A stretch of DNA of 64,000 bases. Origin: Eutreptiella sp. 'Long Island Sound 2002' (lineage: Eukaryota; Euglenozoa; Euglenophyceae; Eutreptiales; Eutreptiaceae). The stretch is taken from assembly GCA_964036045.1 (NCBI GenBank), contig OZ038402.1, positions 7,518,971-7,582,970 of the forward strand, in the 5' to 3' direction. The number at the start of each line of letters is the position of its first letter. Position 1 is the first letter of the stretch. The translations under genes were made by a program, and so were the position numbers. This document shows, in pieces, positions 55,293 to 64,000 of the stretch. The notes below the pieces were generated by a model, which did no database searches, was not told the origin of the DNA, and worked only from the letters and a program-made list of their open reading frames with translations.

Positions 55293-56942
55293 CATTTCCC
55301 TGTTGTTCCCCGACTTGTCTTTGACATACTGAAGGTTGTCGTTGTCATTTACACCCATGCTGACCTCAGAATGATCAGACGACATCAATGTTGGATCCGC
55401 AAAGTCATATCACGCCCATAGAAGGTCCCTATTTGGCATAAAGATTTCAGGTGTGAACCATTTGGTCCGCAAGTGTGTCATTATTATCGCTCTGTAGTTC
55501 GTTTGCATGGAGCCGGGGTGGACCCGGAGCTCGTGAAGGCTCACACCCGCGGCGCCGATCTCTAAATCGGTTATCCACTGCTGTGCAGTCTGCCCAATGT
55601 TTGGAGATGTCCGAGTGTATATCATCGTCGCTGACTCCGATGTATCGTGGTAATAGAGGGAGAGTGTTAGGCTTCCCGTCTGCTCCATAATGTGAAACGC
55701 GATGACCATTATGGTATCATGGGCGATGTATGTCGTGGTAATCGTGATCGCGTTGCCTGCTGTCGGGTTGTTGATATGGTACTGATACGGGTACTGGTAC
55801 AGGTGCAGCATGTGGTCCTTCCTCGGCACAAGCTCGATGGAACCCGCCGTCGCCGTCGTCTGATTTGAGCCGACTGACCGGAGAGCGACACCGCTGTTGA
55901 CCAGGTTGGACATATCAATTACCAGGGATACCGTGGTGTTGAGGATGCGGGGAGTATTGTTGCCACGTAGGTCGACCGATAGCCGTTCCGCATCATCCGT
56001 AAACAACACAGCAGGTAACCCGTGACGTCTGAGTTTGTACCTGGGTTCCACCGCGCCTGTCAACGCTGGACAGGTGGACGATGGCCCACCCGCGTACGTC
56101 CATAGATTCACGGGGTCACCAGGGGCCACGCTATCGCCGTGCATGCTGCTGGTAATGGACGCGTCAAGCCAGTGGATGCGTACCAACGGGTCGGTGTCAA
56201 CCAGGAATGGCTGTAGTGAGAGGGGTGCGAACTGTGGGACATCCAGGACCAGGGCGGCATCGGTGCCGGTGCCCCCCACCACGGCGCACTGGACTTCCCC
56301 CACAAGCCCTGCGGTGTCGATTGGCAGTGCGCCCATATCGCTGACACTTGAGCATAAGTGCAGTGACATCCCACCAGACGGATCTGAATTGCTGGTCGTG
56401 TACAAGGACACACTCCAACCGAAGGGCACGTACACGGAACCAACGACCAGTGGGTCCGGCCACCTGTACCACCTGGGTGAGTGTAGTTCAATAATCTCCC
56501 CCGTGAAACCCGCACCGCTGTACAGCACCACCTCCGGGGCTGCACCCTGCTGCATCGTTATAGTGTAGCGGATGTTACCCTGTGTCTTGGTATCACCGGT
56601 GTCGACTGCCAGGAACACTCGCCCGTCATGTGCCTGGTATATGTCCAGGGCAACCGCGAGCTGGGTGTGCATTGGAGCGCATGGGGGTCTGTGATCTACT
56701 GTCACACCAAACTGACTACCAGCGAGTGTCTGTACCAAATTGTTGCCGTGCATCCGTAATAGGTCAACGAACGCGCGGCCTTCAAATAATGGCGTCTCCC
56801 CCGTTGTGAAGTTTGCTTGTGATCGGTTGATAGTCTGTTGCCGTTTTGCCAATAGTGTCAACAGAGGAACGAGCTCGTCGTAGACGATGCCGTCGCCTTC
56901 GACAATGCCTGGTACAATGTACCTCAGTTCATTCCCGTCCAT
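55014..56942 (-). pseudogene. LamG-repeat viral protein, N-terminal part (domain 1 and start of 2)
   Basis: Starts at the ATG 56942, preceded by an in-frame TGA. 510 codons contain an N-terminal 230-residue region (MDGNELRYIVPGIVEGDG, later VVLYSGAGFTGEIIEL) and LamG/concanavalin-like domain 1 (VRIHWLDASITSS, LPAVLFTDDAERLSV, SLHELRVHPGSM, HLRTKWF). A TGA at 55410-55412 falls at the start of domain 2, which continues in frame (YDFADPTLMSS, YVKDKSGNNREM) up to the LINE-B junction and resumes at 46524. The whole gene would have exceeded 1,050 residues with three tandem lectin-like domains. Dead by insertion, stops and one frame change. Confidence 0.75.
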
Positions 56943-56989
56943 TGCATATCACATGGGGTCCGTATCCGATCGGCGTTACTGTATGACAC

Positions 56990-57226
56990 TCAGAAGCGTG
57001 GCAACTGCGTCGAGTAGGTCCTTGGTTCCCCAAGCCGCATTGGACTCACGACACCCATGTCACTCCGTATCTGCTGTGACGCGAAGGACGTGCCATTCCT
57101 AGATAACTGCAGACCGCCACCATCGCCACATCTGATAACCAGGCTATGCGTGTCGCTCTGTATCCCCTGATTTGCGTGCACACGGCCAGTGTTGTTTGTG
57201 CGTCTTAATCTTTTGGTCGACTCCAT
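56990..57226 (-). CDS. Small viral-type ORF, unknown
   Basis: The likely start is the ATG at 57226 (MESTKRLRRTNN), preceded by an AT-rich stretch with TTTATAG; the frame is open further up to 57304. About 78 codons: basic N-terminus, then LVIRCGDGGGLQLSRNG and LGEPRTYSTQ. The end overlaps no other gene; it lies 47 bp before the LamG-repeat gene on the same strand. Unknown function. Confidence 0.4.
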   Translation of the reverse strand: MESTKRLRRTNNTGRVHANQGIQSDTHSLVIRCGDGGGLQLSRNGTSFASQQIRSDMGVVSPMRLGEPRTYSTQLPRF

Positions 57227-57435
57227 TTTCAGAACTATAAATTCGTTTATTTCCTCTTTATTATCCTTGCCACCCGAGGGTACGTGCTTATTCATGGCAA
57301 ACATACCACGGGTTCATCTGCATGATGAATGAATATCCAGATGGATTTGCAACATCCCAGAAGCTAGTACTGCGAACAGTCTGACTGCCGTCACTGTACG
57401 GAGTACACATCCGCGATTACCAAGCCTTCAAAGTG

Positions 57436-57642
57436 TTAAATGGTTTTTCTGGGCAACTTGGCTGCATACCTCCTTCTGTTGTCTCCGTTTTCACACCTTT
57501 GTTTCCAGTCAGTGGCCGGCGATTTCGGGAGATTCAACTGCTCATGAAGGTCATACATTTCGGCACGAAGCTTTGAAAATGCTTCATCAAACAAATCCAT
57601 ACCACCGCTGATGTGGTTCATGGCACCATCCTCCGGCCCCAT
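57436..57642 (-). CDS. Small acidic/coiled ORF with TATA-like promoter
   Basis: 68 codons: MGPEDGAMNHISGGMDLFDE, then FSKLRAEMYDLHEQLNLPK, a short amphipathic helix, ending KTI with TAA. A strong TATA-like element lies about 22-34 bp upstream of the ATG, and it starts the minus-strand series of viral-type genes. No family recognised. Confidence 0.45.
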   Translation of the reverse strand: MGPEDGAMNHISGGMDLFDEAFSKLRAEMYDLHEQLNLPKSPATDWKQRCENGDNRRRYAAKLPRKTI

Positions 57643-57663
57643 TGTGGTGTTGTCTGTTAATCC

Positions 57664-57676
57664 TTTTATATATATC
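57664..57676 (-). promoter_or_regulatory. TATA-like promoter element
   Basis: In minus orientation GATATATATAAAA, about 22 bp upstream of the ATG at 57642. Spacing to the start codon is short, as in compact viral genes. Confidence 0.5.
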
Positions 57677-57768
57677 GTTCGCTTACATACGAATCTCCCT
57701 CTGTCAGGGGCCTATGCTTTGCGGCCACGGATACCCTCTTGTCTGAGATTCCTGTGAACTACAACAAC

Positions 57769-58543
57769 CCAAAACCACAAGCAGCCGCCTGGCGCAGCCG
57801 CCCAGCCGGCAGAGCCAGGACCTAACCAGGCAAGAAGGGGCGCCGAGCCCACCGTGTACAAAGCCCACCCGACCCATGGGGCCGGAACGTGGCCACACAG
57901 AACGCAACTGAAGACAGCAGCCCGGAAGACAACACTGAATGCAGGCCAGTGCGTGCGCCAGCCCAGGGAAGGCAGAGGGAGGAACAGGCAAGCCCCCCCC
58001 CCCCCAAAAAAAAAACAAGGAGGGGGGAGGGGGAAAAGGCACGAAAGCAGCCCAAAGCCGCCAAACCGCCCGCCAACACCACCACAGGCGGCCAAGCCCC
58101 CCCCCCAGAAGGCAACGAAAAAAAAAAAAAAAGGAGCCCCACAGAGGCACAGGGGGACCACCCACCCAAAACCGGCAACACCAAGCCAGTAACAACGGAC
58201 CACGGGGAAAAGGGACACGGAAAAGAAAAAAAAAAAAAAAAAAAGAGAGCCACCAGCCCAGCCCGAAAGAAAGGGGATGGAGGGGCAGGGACCACAAAGC
58301 CCGGAAAAGAAAAAAAAAAAGAAAAGAATAAACCAAAGCGCAAAAAAAAAAAAAACACACCCCGACAACCCAGCCAAAAGGGCTGGGCACAGGCGAGACC
58401 CGGGCCCAAGCACACACGCCAACACCGCGCGCCTGAACCGGAAACGGCGGGGGGCAAGCGGGGCGCCCACGAAGCCACACACGTCCCAAAAGCAGGCCGA
58501 AACCGAAGCCCAACCACGAACACCATAAACAGCCGACACTAGT
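57769..58543 (+). mobile_element. Partial copy of the 21173-22690 element
   Basis: From ACCCAAAACCACAAGCAGCC to CAGCCGACACTAG it is the reverse complement of about 21780-22555, with the same series of A-runs of different lengths. The first 140 bp and the last 600 bp of the other copy, including the (TACC)n end, are missing. What follows (58544-58685) is unrelated, so this is either another subfamily with a different 3' end or a truncated copy. No TSD identified. Confidence 0.75.
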
Positions 58544-59937
58544 GAAGCGGTACCCAGAACCCCATGGCTAGGTTACGGCATACAACCGGTCTCCGGTCCA
58601 CTAACCCCATGTACGGAAGGGAAGACGCCCGTTGACGCTCCGTTCCGTCCCGCATCGGCAACCGATGCACCGCCAGCGGGGATTTGTATATCAGAACATC
58701 AGGAATCAACAGGGTTTTATTTTCATATTGTTTCCGTCAATTTTTATGCTTCCGTTCTGATATTCACTGTTTTGACTGCTGGCAGTTGGATCGCGACTTT
58801 ACCGTAACCGCCAGTTTAACTGTTTATAATGGAAATTTTAACGCAATCCGTCACGAAGGCTCCAAAGCCTTCAGGAACTGCATGGACGCTTCCGCAATTT
58901 TCACATCTTACACTCGCAACCTTAATCCGAATTTCTCAGGATGTCGAAATCGGATTTTCGACTTCGACATCCCCGCACTTGATTTGACCTCTTTCGAGTG
59001 GACCTACGTGCTTCCCTATGCACGAATCAACTTCCCTTTTATCTTGCCCTCCATTTGTCTTAAAGCTATGGGCAAAACAAAGTTGATTCGTGAGGCCACT
59101 TGTGAGGGTCATATCTCGTGCCGCTTGCGAGTATTGACGATAAGGAAACGTGGGATATATTCACAATACTCCCGACGTAATTTAGGAAGGATTATATGCC
59201 TTGCGCCTCCACACGTGCGCGCTAGTGTAATGGATCATGGTCAAGAGGGTAGAGTTTGCGTTACAACTCATTGGCCATGATATTGCGTGCGTTAAGATAA
59301 CTTTCGAGTGTAGCGCGCAAGTGTTGGTGTTGCATAGGAACTCTCCTTGAGTTCCTATGAGCGATTGACACAAAGTTATGCCCTTGGAGGGGCATGACAT
59401 ATCGTGGTGGGAGCTACCTTTTTGGGCAATATGTGGTATGTGCCATGTGTTGTGTTGCGTGCCCATTTGGCGGGTCCATCGCTCCAAGCCGAACCCGCCA
59501 ATGGACCTCATATTGTGCAAGCCCCTTCTCCATACTCCCCACGATCAATTGCAAGCCTAACCTTCGTGAAGGGAAGCTTGTGTGGCGATCCCAAAGCGAT
59601 GCGTTGGGAGCAAGGTGTGTGTTTTGCAATTTTCCATATTTTCATGTGCCCACTTGGGAAGTAGCGCTCGTAACCCTTCAAGGCGCCCCAAGTGGAGCAC
59701 ATATGTGGGATCGAAGGTCATTGGTGTCAAGTCATTGTGTGTAGAAGGATTAAGTGATTGCACGATCCAAGCCGAAGATATTATAATATAATTATGCACC
59801 TTTCAAGGCACTTTTGTGTGTGCTTGTGCCAATTTTGCCATTTTTTGGCCCGTCATGATGTCAAGTGGCGACCGTGTATCTCAACGTTGCGCTCAATTGA
59901 CATCATGACCCAAGTGGGATATGAGGGTACATACTTC

Positions 59938-60102
59938 GGTGCCCAACATATCTTGGATCCGGCGAATAACTCCTCTTAGGCTTGGCATACCGTGGCCGCC
60001 ATATTGGCGATTTGGGACTATCCCAAATCATGGGCTCACTTGGCGACCCTGCCATTCCCAATATCGGAGGAGTTGGGCGACGCCCAAAAGATATGTTGGA
60101 CC
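59938..60102. repeat. 165-bp imperfect palindrome
   Basis: The outer arms GGTGCCCAACATATCTT and AAAAGATATGTTGGACC pair, AACTCCTC pairs with GAGGAGTT, and the centre is a perfect hairpin GATTTGGGA-CTA-TCCCAAATC (60009-60029). Confidence 0.75.
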
Positions 60103-60478
60103 AACATGACTTGATACCAATCCTATGGCACACTCCGATCCGAGTCGGGCATGTGCCTCATTTGCCTTAACCACGAGTGTGCGCATTTTTGGACCCAATT
60201 GGGATCGTCACCACGCCGAGTGGCATGGAGATCCTTGAGAGCCAAGGGCCTGGGAGTCTCTGTTGGACTCCCGGAGGATCACGTATGGAATGCCGGATCC
60301 GATCTCTCAGCCGGCGTGGAGATATACTATTGGGAGCACTCCGAATTTTGGCTCATTTCGAGCAGCCAAAATGACCCCATTTTGGGACCCCAATTTTCCC
60401 CCTTCCGTGTGGTCAATTGGCGGCCCCATTTCTCTAAGCCCATAGGGAGCCCGGACCCAAATCAAAGTTGTACACTCA

Positions 60479-60486
60479 TATATAAG
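60479..60486 (+). promoter_or_regulatory. TATA-like site
   Basis: TATATAAG followed by a GC-balanced leader; about 1.2 kb upstream of the coiled-coil gene. A candidate core promoter, perhaps of an LTR; not proved. Confidence 0.3.
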
Positions 60487-61350
60487 TCTTAGGTCCTGCC
60501 TCCTACCCTGTGAGCCATTGGCCTTACCGTGGCCGGGCGAGCCACACGTGGGAATGACGCCAATTGTGGTGATTTTGGCATCATGACCCCACATGACTCA
60601 TCCGTGTTGCCCTGATGCCGATACCTCAGAGGGAACCAGGTTGGGTGAGGGCTCCAGGGAGTTGGTACTCGAAGGGCATAGGGTCAGTTGCCTCGTCCCT
60701 ACCTCTGACGGGTCCGGACGAGGGGTCAATTTCGGGGATTTTTGAGTTAATTTCAGTTTGGGCTGAAACAGCCCATTTTCAGCTACCAACTCCTGGGTGA
60801 GAATGGCGGGGCCATATCTCTCGCTCAGAGTGGAGTTGGAACCTGCCGTTAAGGGAGCATGGGAAACCACTGTCAGTCGGCCTCGGAGCCTCTTGGTTCT
60901 CAGGAACTCGCCTGTGGCTGGGCGGGACACCTCCCCTATTGGCAGGGTTTCAGGGTCCAGACTGAGCAGGGCATGGGTTGTGTTTGAGCCCCCGCCCCCA
61001 CCAGCCACTGGGATGGTCGGATCTGGGATTGGGATACAAGTTAGGATAGAGTGTCTATTGTCCTGTGATGCCCTTACCCCAGTCCAGTCTTAACCCCATG
61101 TGTACATATCCTGATGTGTTGCTGTACATACTTTCGTTCCCTCTTTGCAGAGTGGCAAGGATTCTGAAACGCTTTGTCACATGACATGAGCGCATTGATG
61201 CCCCTGTGAGCGTAGTGCTTTGCCTGCCTGCCCACTTGCGCGCGTCCCGCAGCGTCCCGTGGCCGGCCCCCCACGGGAACGCGTCAAAAGCGTTTCACCG
61301 CCGCGGGATTACCCAACCCTCGCGTGCCACTCGGGGCCACCAACCCCGAG

Positions 61351-61420
61351 CAGCGCGGCGCAGCTCGCAGCTCGCAGCGCAGCGCAGCGTCTCGCAGCGC
61401 AGCGCAGCGGCTCGCAGCGC
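61351..61420. repeat. GCAGC-rich simple repeat
   Basis: Alternating CTCGCAG and CGCAGCGCAG units in the leader of the coiled-coil gene. Confidence 0.8.
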
Positions 61421-61724
61421 CACTCAGCGACAGCGCCGAGTTCGTCACGGAGCCCGCAGCGCCGTCCAGAGCATCGCCCTGACCGCGCAGCAACCGTGAA
61501 AGAGGTGCACAGACCAGGACTCCTGCATCAGCCCCATCGGCCGACCCGGAGTCCCATCGGCCGACCAGCAAGGCCGCGTCAACCACCTCCACAACCACCG
61601 GCTGACCAGCACCAGCCGCACATCCAGCCCAGTGCTGCAGCACCCGCCTCAACAACCACCACCAGTTCGTTGAGTTGAACGAGTGCATACCAAGGACCTC
61701 AAGACCAACTACGCCCCCGCTGCC

Positions 61725-63098
61725 ATGGTGAATTGGCAGGAAGCGGGCAGGACGTGGCCGCGGCCCCACCCCCATGCAGCACGCCTGCTGCGTGGGTTGG
61801 TTTGGGACCAGCACTACCGCCACAGCCACCCCCAGTGCGAAGGCGGCATGCCCAGGAGCTTCGAGCTCCGCACGGACATCGCCCCCGACCGCCTGCAGGC
61901 CGTGGAGGACTGGCTGCGGGCGGAAGGGTACGAGTACCGCCACCAGCAGAGGCGCTGGAGGACGTTGACCCGGCCGGACAGGCCCGGCGAAGGCCTGCGT
62001 CCCGACGGGATTGAGGAGGACGAGGAGCCCAACGTGTACCCGTCAGGCGCCTCGATCAACGTCTCCTTTTGGGACGTGATCGAGAAGAACTTCCCGGAAC
62101 CGGGGAGCGAGCGCAGGCTGCAGGGCAGCAGCAGCGCGTCTCCGGGGAAGGAGAAGCCGTCCGCCGGGGACAAGAAGAGGGACCGGAGGTGGCGCGAGTA
62201 CCAGGAGTCCCTGGCCGCCGAAGCCGCCCAAGGCGCCAAGGGCGGTACCCCAGCCCCCAGTCCCCAACGGGCCAATGGTGGTCACCACCCCGGCTCCACC
62301 ACCCTTGGCGACTACATCCAAGTCGCCAAGCAGACCCAGGCCAAGCCCCGTCCGCTGCTCCTGAGGGCCCGGCAGGCCCCAGCAGGCCCCAGCAGCGACG
62401 TGGAGTCGGCCCACCGCGGGAGGATGCCGGCCGACCAGGCCAGCTCCAGCAGCAGCGTCGCTCCCGAAAGGGACGTGGCGCGCGCCTGTGAGCGCGCCTG
62501 TGGGGTGCCCTGCAACCGTCGGGTTGCCCGGCAACGGGCCAGGCAGTACAGCGCTGCCGTGGAGGGCGCCGCCGGCATCGCCCAGGAGGAGGCTGCGGAG
62601 TGGGCGCATGGCATGGCCATCCACGCCCAGACCGTGGCGGCCATTGCGGCCGGACCTACGGCCGTAGCCGCCCATGGGGCAGCGACTGCCCAGGTCAACG
62701 GTGAGTCGGTGGCAGCCGACGAGGAAGCCCGCCTGACGCAGGAGGCCATTGCCTGCAAGGAGGCCGAGGGGAAGGCGCTGGAAGAGGCGCTTGCCCAAGA
62801 GAGGGCAAAGAAGGAGGCGGAGGAAAGGGCCCACGCCGAAGCGACGGCTAAGGCCCAGGAGGACGCCGCCAAGAAGGAAGCCATCGAGGCCGCGCGACGG
62901 AAGGTCGCTAAGGAGAAGGCCAAGACGGAGGCGGAGCTGGCAGCGTTGGAAGCGCAGAAGGCGCGGCTGCAGCAGGCCCGGGAAGCCGAGGCAGCTCGTG
63001 CTCGGGAGGAAGCCGAAGCGCGAGCTGCCGCAGCCACTGCCGCCGCAATGGAGGAGGCAGAGGCCAAACTCCGCCGCGAGACTCCCCCGGGAGCATGA
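61725..63098 (+). CDS. Ala/Glu-rich coiled-coil protein, possible Gag
   Basis: I choose the ATG at 61725 (GCCATGG context) over an upstream GTG; 457 codons. Residues 1-130 look folded (MVNWQEAGRTWPRP, ERLQ-like AVEDWLRAEGYEYRHQQRRW, ASINVSFWDVIEKNFPEP). A basic Ser/Gly/Pro linker follows, then CERACGVPCNRRVARQRARQ, and from about residue 300 to the end a long Ala/Glu/Lys/Arg coiled coil (LEEALAQERAKKEAEERAHA and similar). No known family. Composition and the partner ORF suggest the structural protein of an unrecognised retroelement; a host coiled-coil gene is the alternative. A TGA ends it, and the same frame continues open. Confidence 0.55.
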   Translation: MVNWQEAGRTWPRPHPHAARLLRGLVWDQHYRHSHPQCEGGMPRSFELRTDIAPDRLQAVEDWLRAEGYEYRHQQRRWRTLTRPDRPGEGLRPDGIEEDEEPNVYPSGASINVSFWDVIEKNFPEPGSERRLQGSSSASPGKEKPSAGDKKRDRRWREYQESLAAEAAQGAKGGTPAPSPQRANGGHHPGSTTLGDYIQVAKQTQAKPRPLLLRARQAPAGPSSDVESAHRGRMPADQASSSSSVAPERDVARACERACGVPCNRRVARQRARQYSAAVEGAAGIAQEEAAEWAHGMAIHAQTVAAIAAGPTAVAAHGAATAQVNGESVAADEEARLTQEAIACKEAEGKALEEALAQERAKKEAEERAHAEATAKAQEDAAKKEAIEAARRKVAKEKAKTEAELAALEAQKARLQQAREAEAARAREEAEARAAAATAAAMEEAEAKLRRETPPGA

Positions 63099-63146
63099 CG
63101 AGTGGAGAGCCTTCGAAAGCTTTTCGAAGGGGACGCCTCCTCCAGG

Positions 63147-64000
63147 ATGGCGCTGGATGAGGCCGACACGGGCAGCAGTGGGAGCAGTGGCACCACCGCC
63201 CGTCGACGGAGGAAGGGCAAGGGGAAGACCCCCGAGAGGCCGCGGAGGCCAGCGGGTGGGCACCCCCACGACAGTGACCCCTTCTTCACCGCCAGTGACG
63301 GGGATGAACGAGGCCGTCGACATCGCCAAGTGGTGGCTTGGACGGGCGGAGGCGGCGGAGACGTCCCCATGGAACCGGAAGGTGAGGATGAGGATCTCCC
63401 TCCTCCCTACCGGAGCTCGGAGTCCTCCGAGACCGAGACGCCCAGGTGGGGCGACATGGGCGAGGATGACGACATCCACTTCGGCATCACGAGGAAGCGC
63501 CCATCCTCGGACCCACCGAGGCGACCCGGCGGAGACCCACCGGGACCCCCTGGCGGAGGACCATCAGGACCCCCTGGAGGACGCCCACCGAGTGGACCCC
63601 CTGGAGGCGGACCGCCGGGCGGGGGAGGACCCCCTGGACCGGGCGGACCCGGCGGAGGCCCTCCTGGAGGACCCCCTGGGGACCCCGACGACCCACCAGG
63701 GAACGGCGACCCGGATACCACCTGGCGGTGGATTGTCTACCTCCGCAGGAGGGTCTTTTCCCTCGAGTGCGAGGTAGACACGGGCAAGGTCGAGATGGCT
63801 CGCATCTCCGGGGTCGCCGCGCGCGCGCAGAAGGAGCTGGACATCGCCAGGGCCGAGACCAAGTCGCTGACCAACGTCGTCAGCGGCCCGCAGGAGAGGC
63901 TGGATGCGCTGGAAGCCCGTGGGAGCGTCGGCAGCGACCACCCACCCCTGGAGTCCGGCTCGTCGGACGACGGCTGGGGACCCGGACCAGGTCCAGGCAG
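63147..64000 (+). CDS. Pro/Gly-rich ORF, same frame after TGA, open at window end
   Basis: After the TGA at 63096-63098 the same frame has no stop to the window edge; the first ATG is 63147. At least 284 codons: a Ser/Arg-rich start (SSGTTARRRRKGKGK), an acidic stretch with PPPYRSSESSETETP (PPPY resembles a late-domain-type motif), then about 60 residues of GGPPG/PPGGGP repeats, then a predicted helix WIVYLRRRVFSLECEVDTGK with RAQKELDIARAETKSL. Order and style resemble Gag polyproteins, but no catalytic domain is inside the window. It may be translated by readthrough of the TGA or be the second half of a gene broken by it. Confidence 0.5.
   Translation, partial: MALDEADTGSSGSSGTTARRRRKGKGKTPERPRRPAGGHPHDSDPFFTASDGDERGRRHRQVVAWTGGGGGDVPMEPEGEDEDLPPPYRSSESSETETPRWGDMGEDDDIHFGITRKRPSSDPPRRPGGDPPGPPGGGPSGPPGGRPPSGPPGGGPPGGGGPPGPGGPGGGPPGGPPGDPDDPPGNGDPDTTWRWIVYLRRRVFSLECEVDTGKVEMARISGVAARAQKELDIARAETKSLTNVVSGPQERLDALEARGSVGSDHPPLESGSSDDGWGPGPGPG

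Larger units (their letters stand above)
58544..61724. other. 3.2 kb without a supported gene
   Basis: 58544-58685 is GC-rich and may be the 3' end of the element on its left. 58686-61150 is mixed-composition DNA with no open frame over about 200 codons and no domain; it contains a long imperfect palindrome (59938-60102) and a TATA-like site at 60479. 61200-61724 is a GC-rich leader with GCAGC repeats before the next gene. It could include an LTR and leader of the downstream Gag-like unit, but only one copy would lie in this window, so it cannot be proved. Confidence 0.45.

Noticed and set aside
1-64000. tRNA, rRNA, CRISPR array, bacterial-type operons
   Set aside because: No cloverleaf, rRNA core sequence or spaced direct-repeat array was recognised; the 65-, 82- and 47-bp arrays have no unique spacers.

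Overview
This window looks like nuclear DNA of a eukaryote with a large, repeat-choked genome, probably an alga or another protist/streptophyte host; I cannot name the species. The reasons are nested non-LTR (LINE) and LTR retroelements with clear target-site duplications (TSDs), decayed genes of large-DNA-virus type, abundant minisatellites, and no rRNA, tRNA, CRISPR array, bacterial operon or convincing ordinary host gene. Composition swings sharply: very G/C-rich at 1-3000 and 24-41 kb and 46.8-55 kb, AT-richer at 5.9-20.8 kb and 58.7-61 kb.

Left block (1-20.8 kb). A Gag-like gene on the minus strand runs from 20556 to 19056 and resumes, in frame, at 4128. Between the halves sits a LINE (LINE-A, 4143-19055, minus) flanked by 14-bp TSDs. 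LINE-A has ORF1, then an endonuclease-RT-RNase H ORF2, and is itself split inside its RNase H domain by an LTR element (5900-12722) with 669-bp LTRs differing at two sites, a 5-bp TSD and a polypurine tract but no coding capacity (LARD-like). This is a three-deep nest: LARD in LINE in Gag gene. The far left (1-3000) is a G-rich tandem repeat.

Middle block (20.8-42 kb). A decayed Thr/Pro-rich repeat region holds a fragment of a Penelope/virus-type reverse transcriptase that is interrupted by a 1518-bp insertion with a 14-bp TSD. From about 24.7 to 41995 lies a huge plus-strand LINE (LINE-B) with ORF1, endonuclease, RT, RNase H, and then, unusually, at least three further ORFs downstream of RNase H, a 3' UTR with 65-bp repeats and a (TACC)n end. 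This copy is dead (frameshifts, stops, Asp-to-Asn in the RT) and expanded by a 1.5-kb tandem duplication and two minisatellites.

Viral island (41996-46803 and 55014-about 57.7 kb). Genes resembling those of large DNA viruses: the C-terminal half of a MYND finger protein, a membrane-anchored protein with repeated Gly-Cys...Trp-Asn motifs, a duplicated Cys-rich domain protein, and one long protein with three concanavalin/LamG-like domains. The last is split by a second, 5'-truncated LINE-B copy (46804-55013, minus) flanked by an almost perfect 279-bp direct repeat. These genes carry nine in-frame TAG/TGA codons and no in-frame TAA.

Right block (57.7-64 kb). A partial copy of the 1.5-kb element, 3 kb without genes but with a palindrome and a TATA-like site, then an Ala/Glu-rich coiled-coil gene and, in the same frame after one TGA, a Pro/Gly-rich ORF that runs off the window; together they resemble the Gag region of an unrecognised retroelement.
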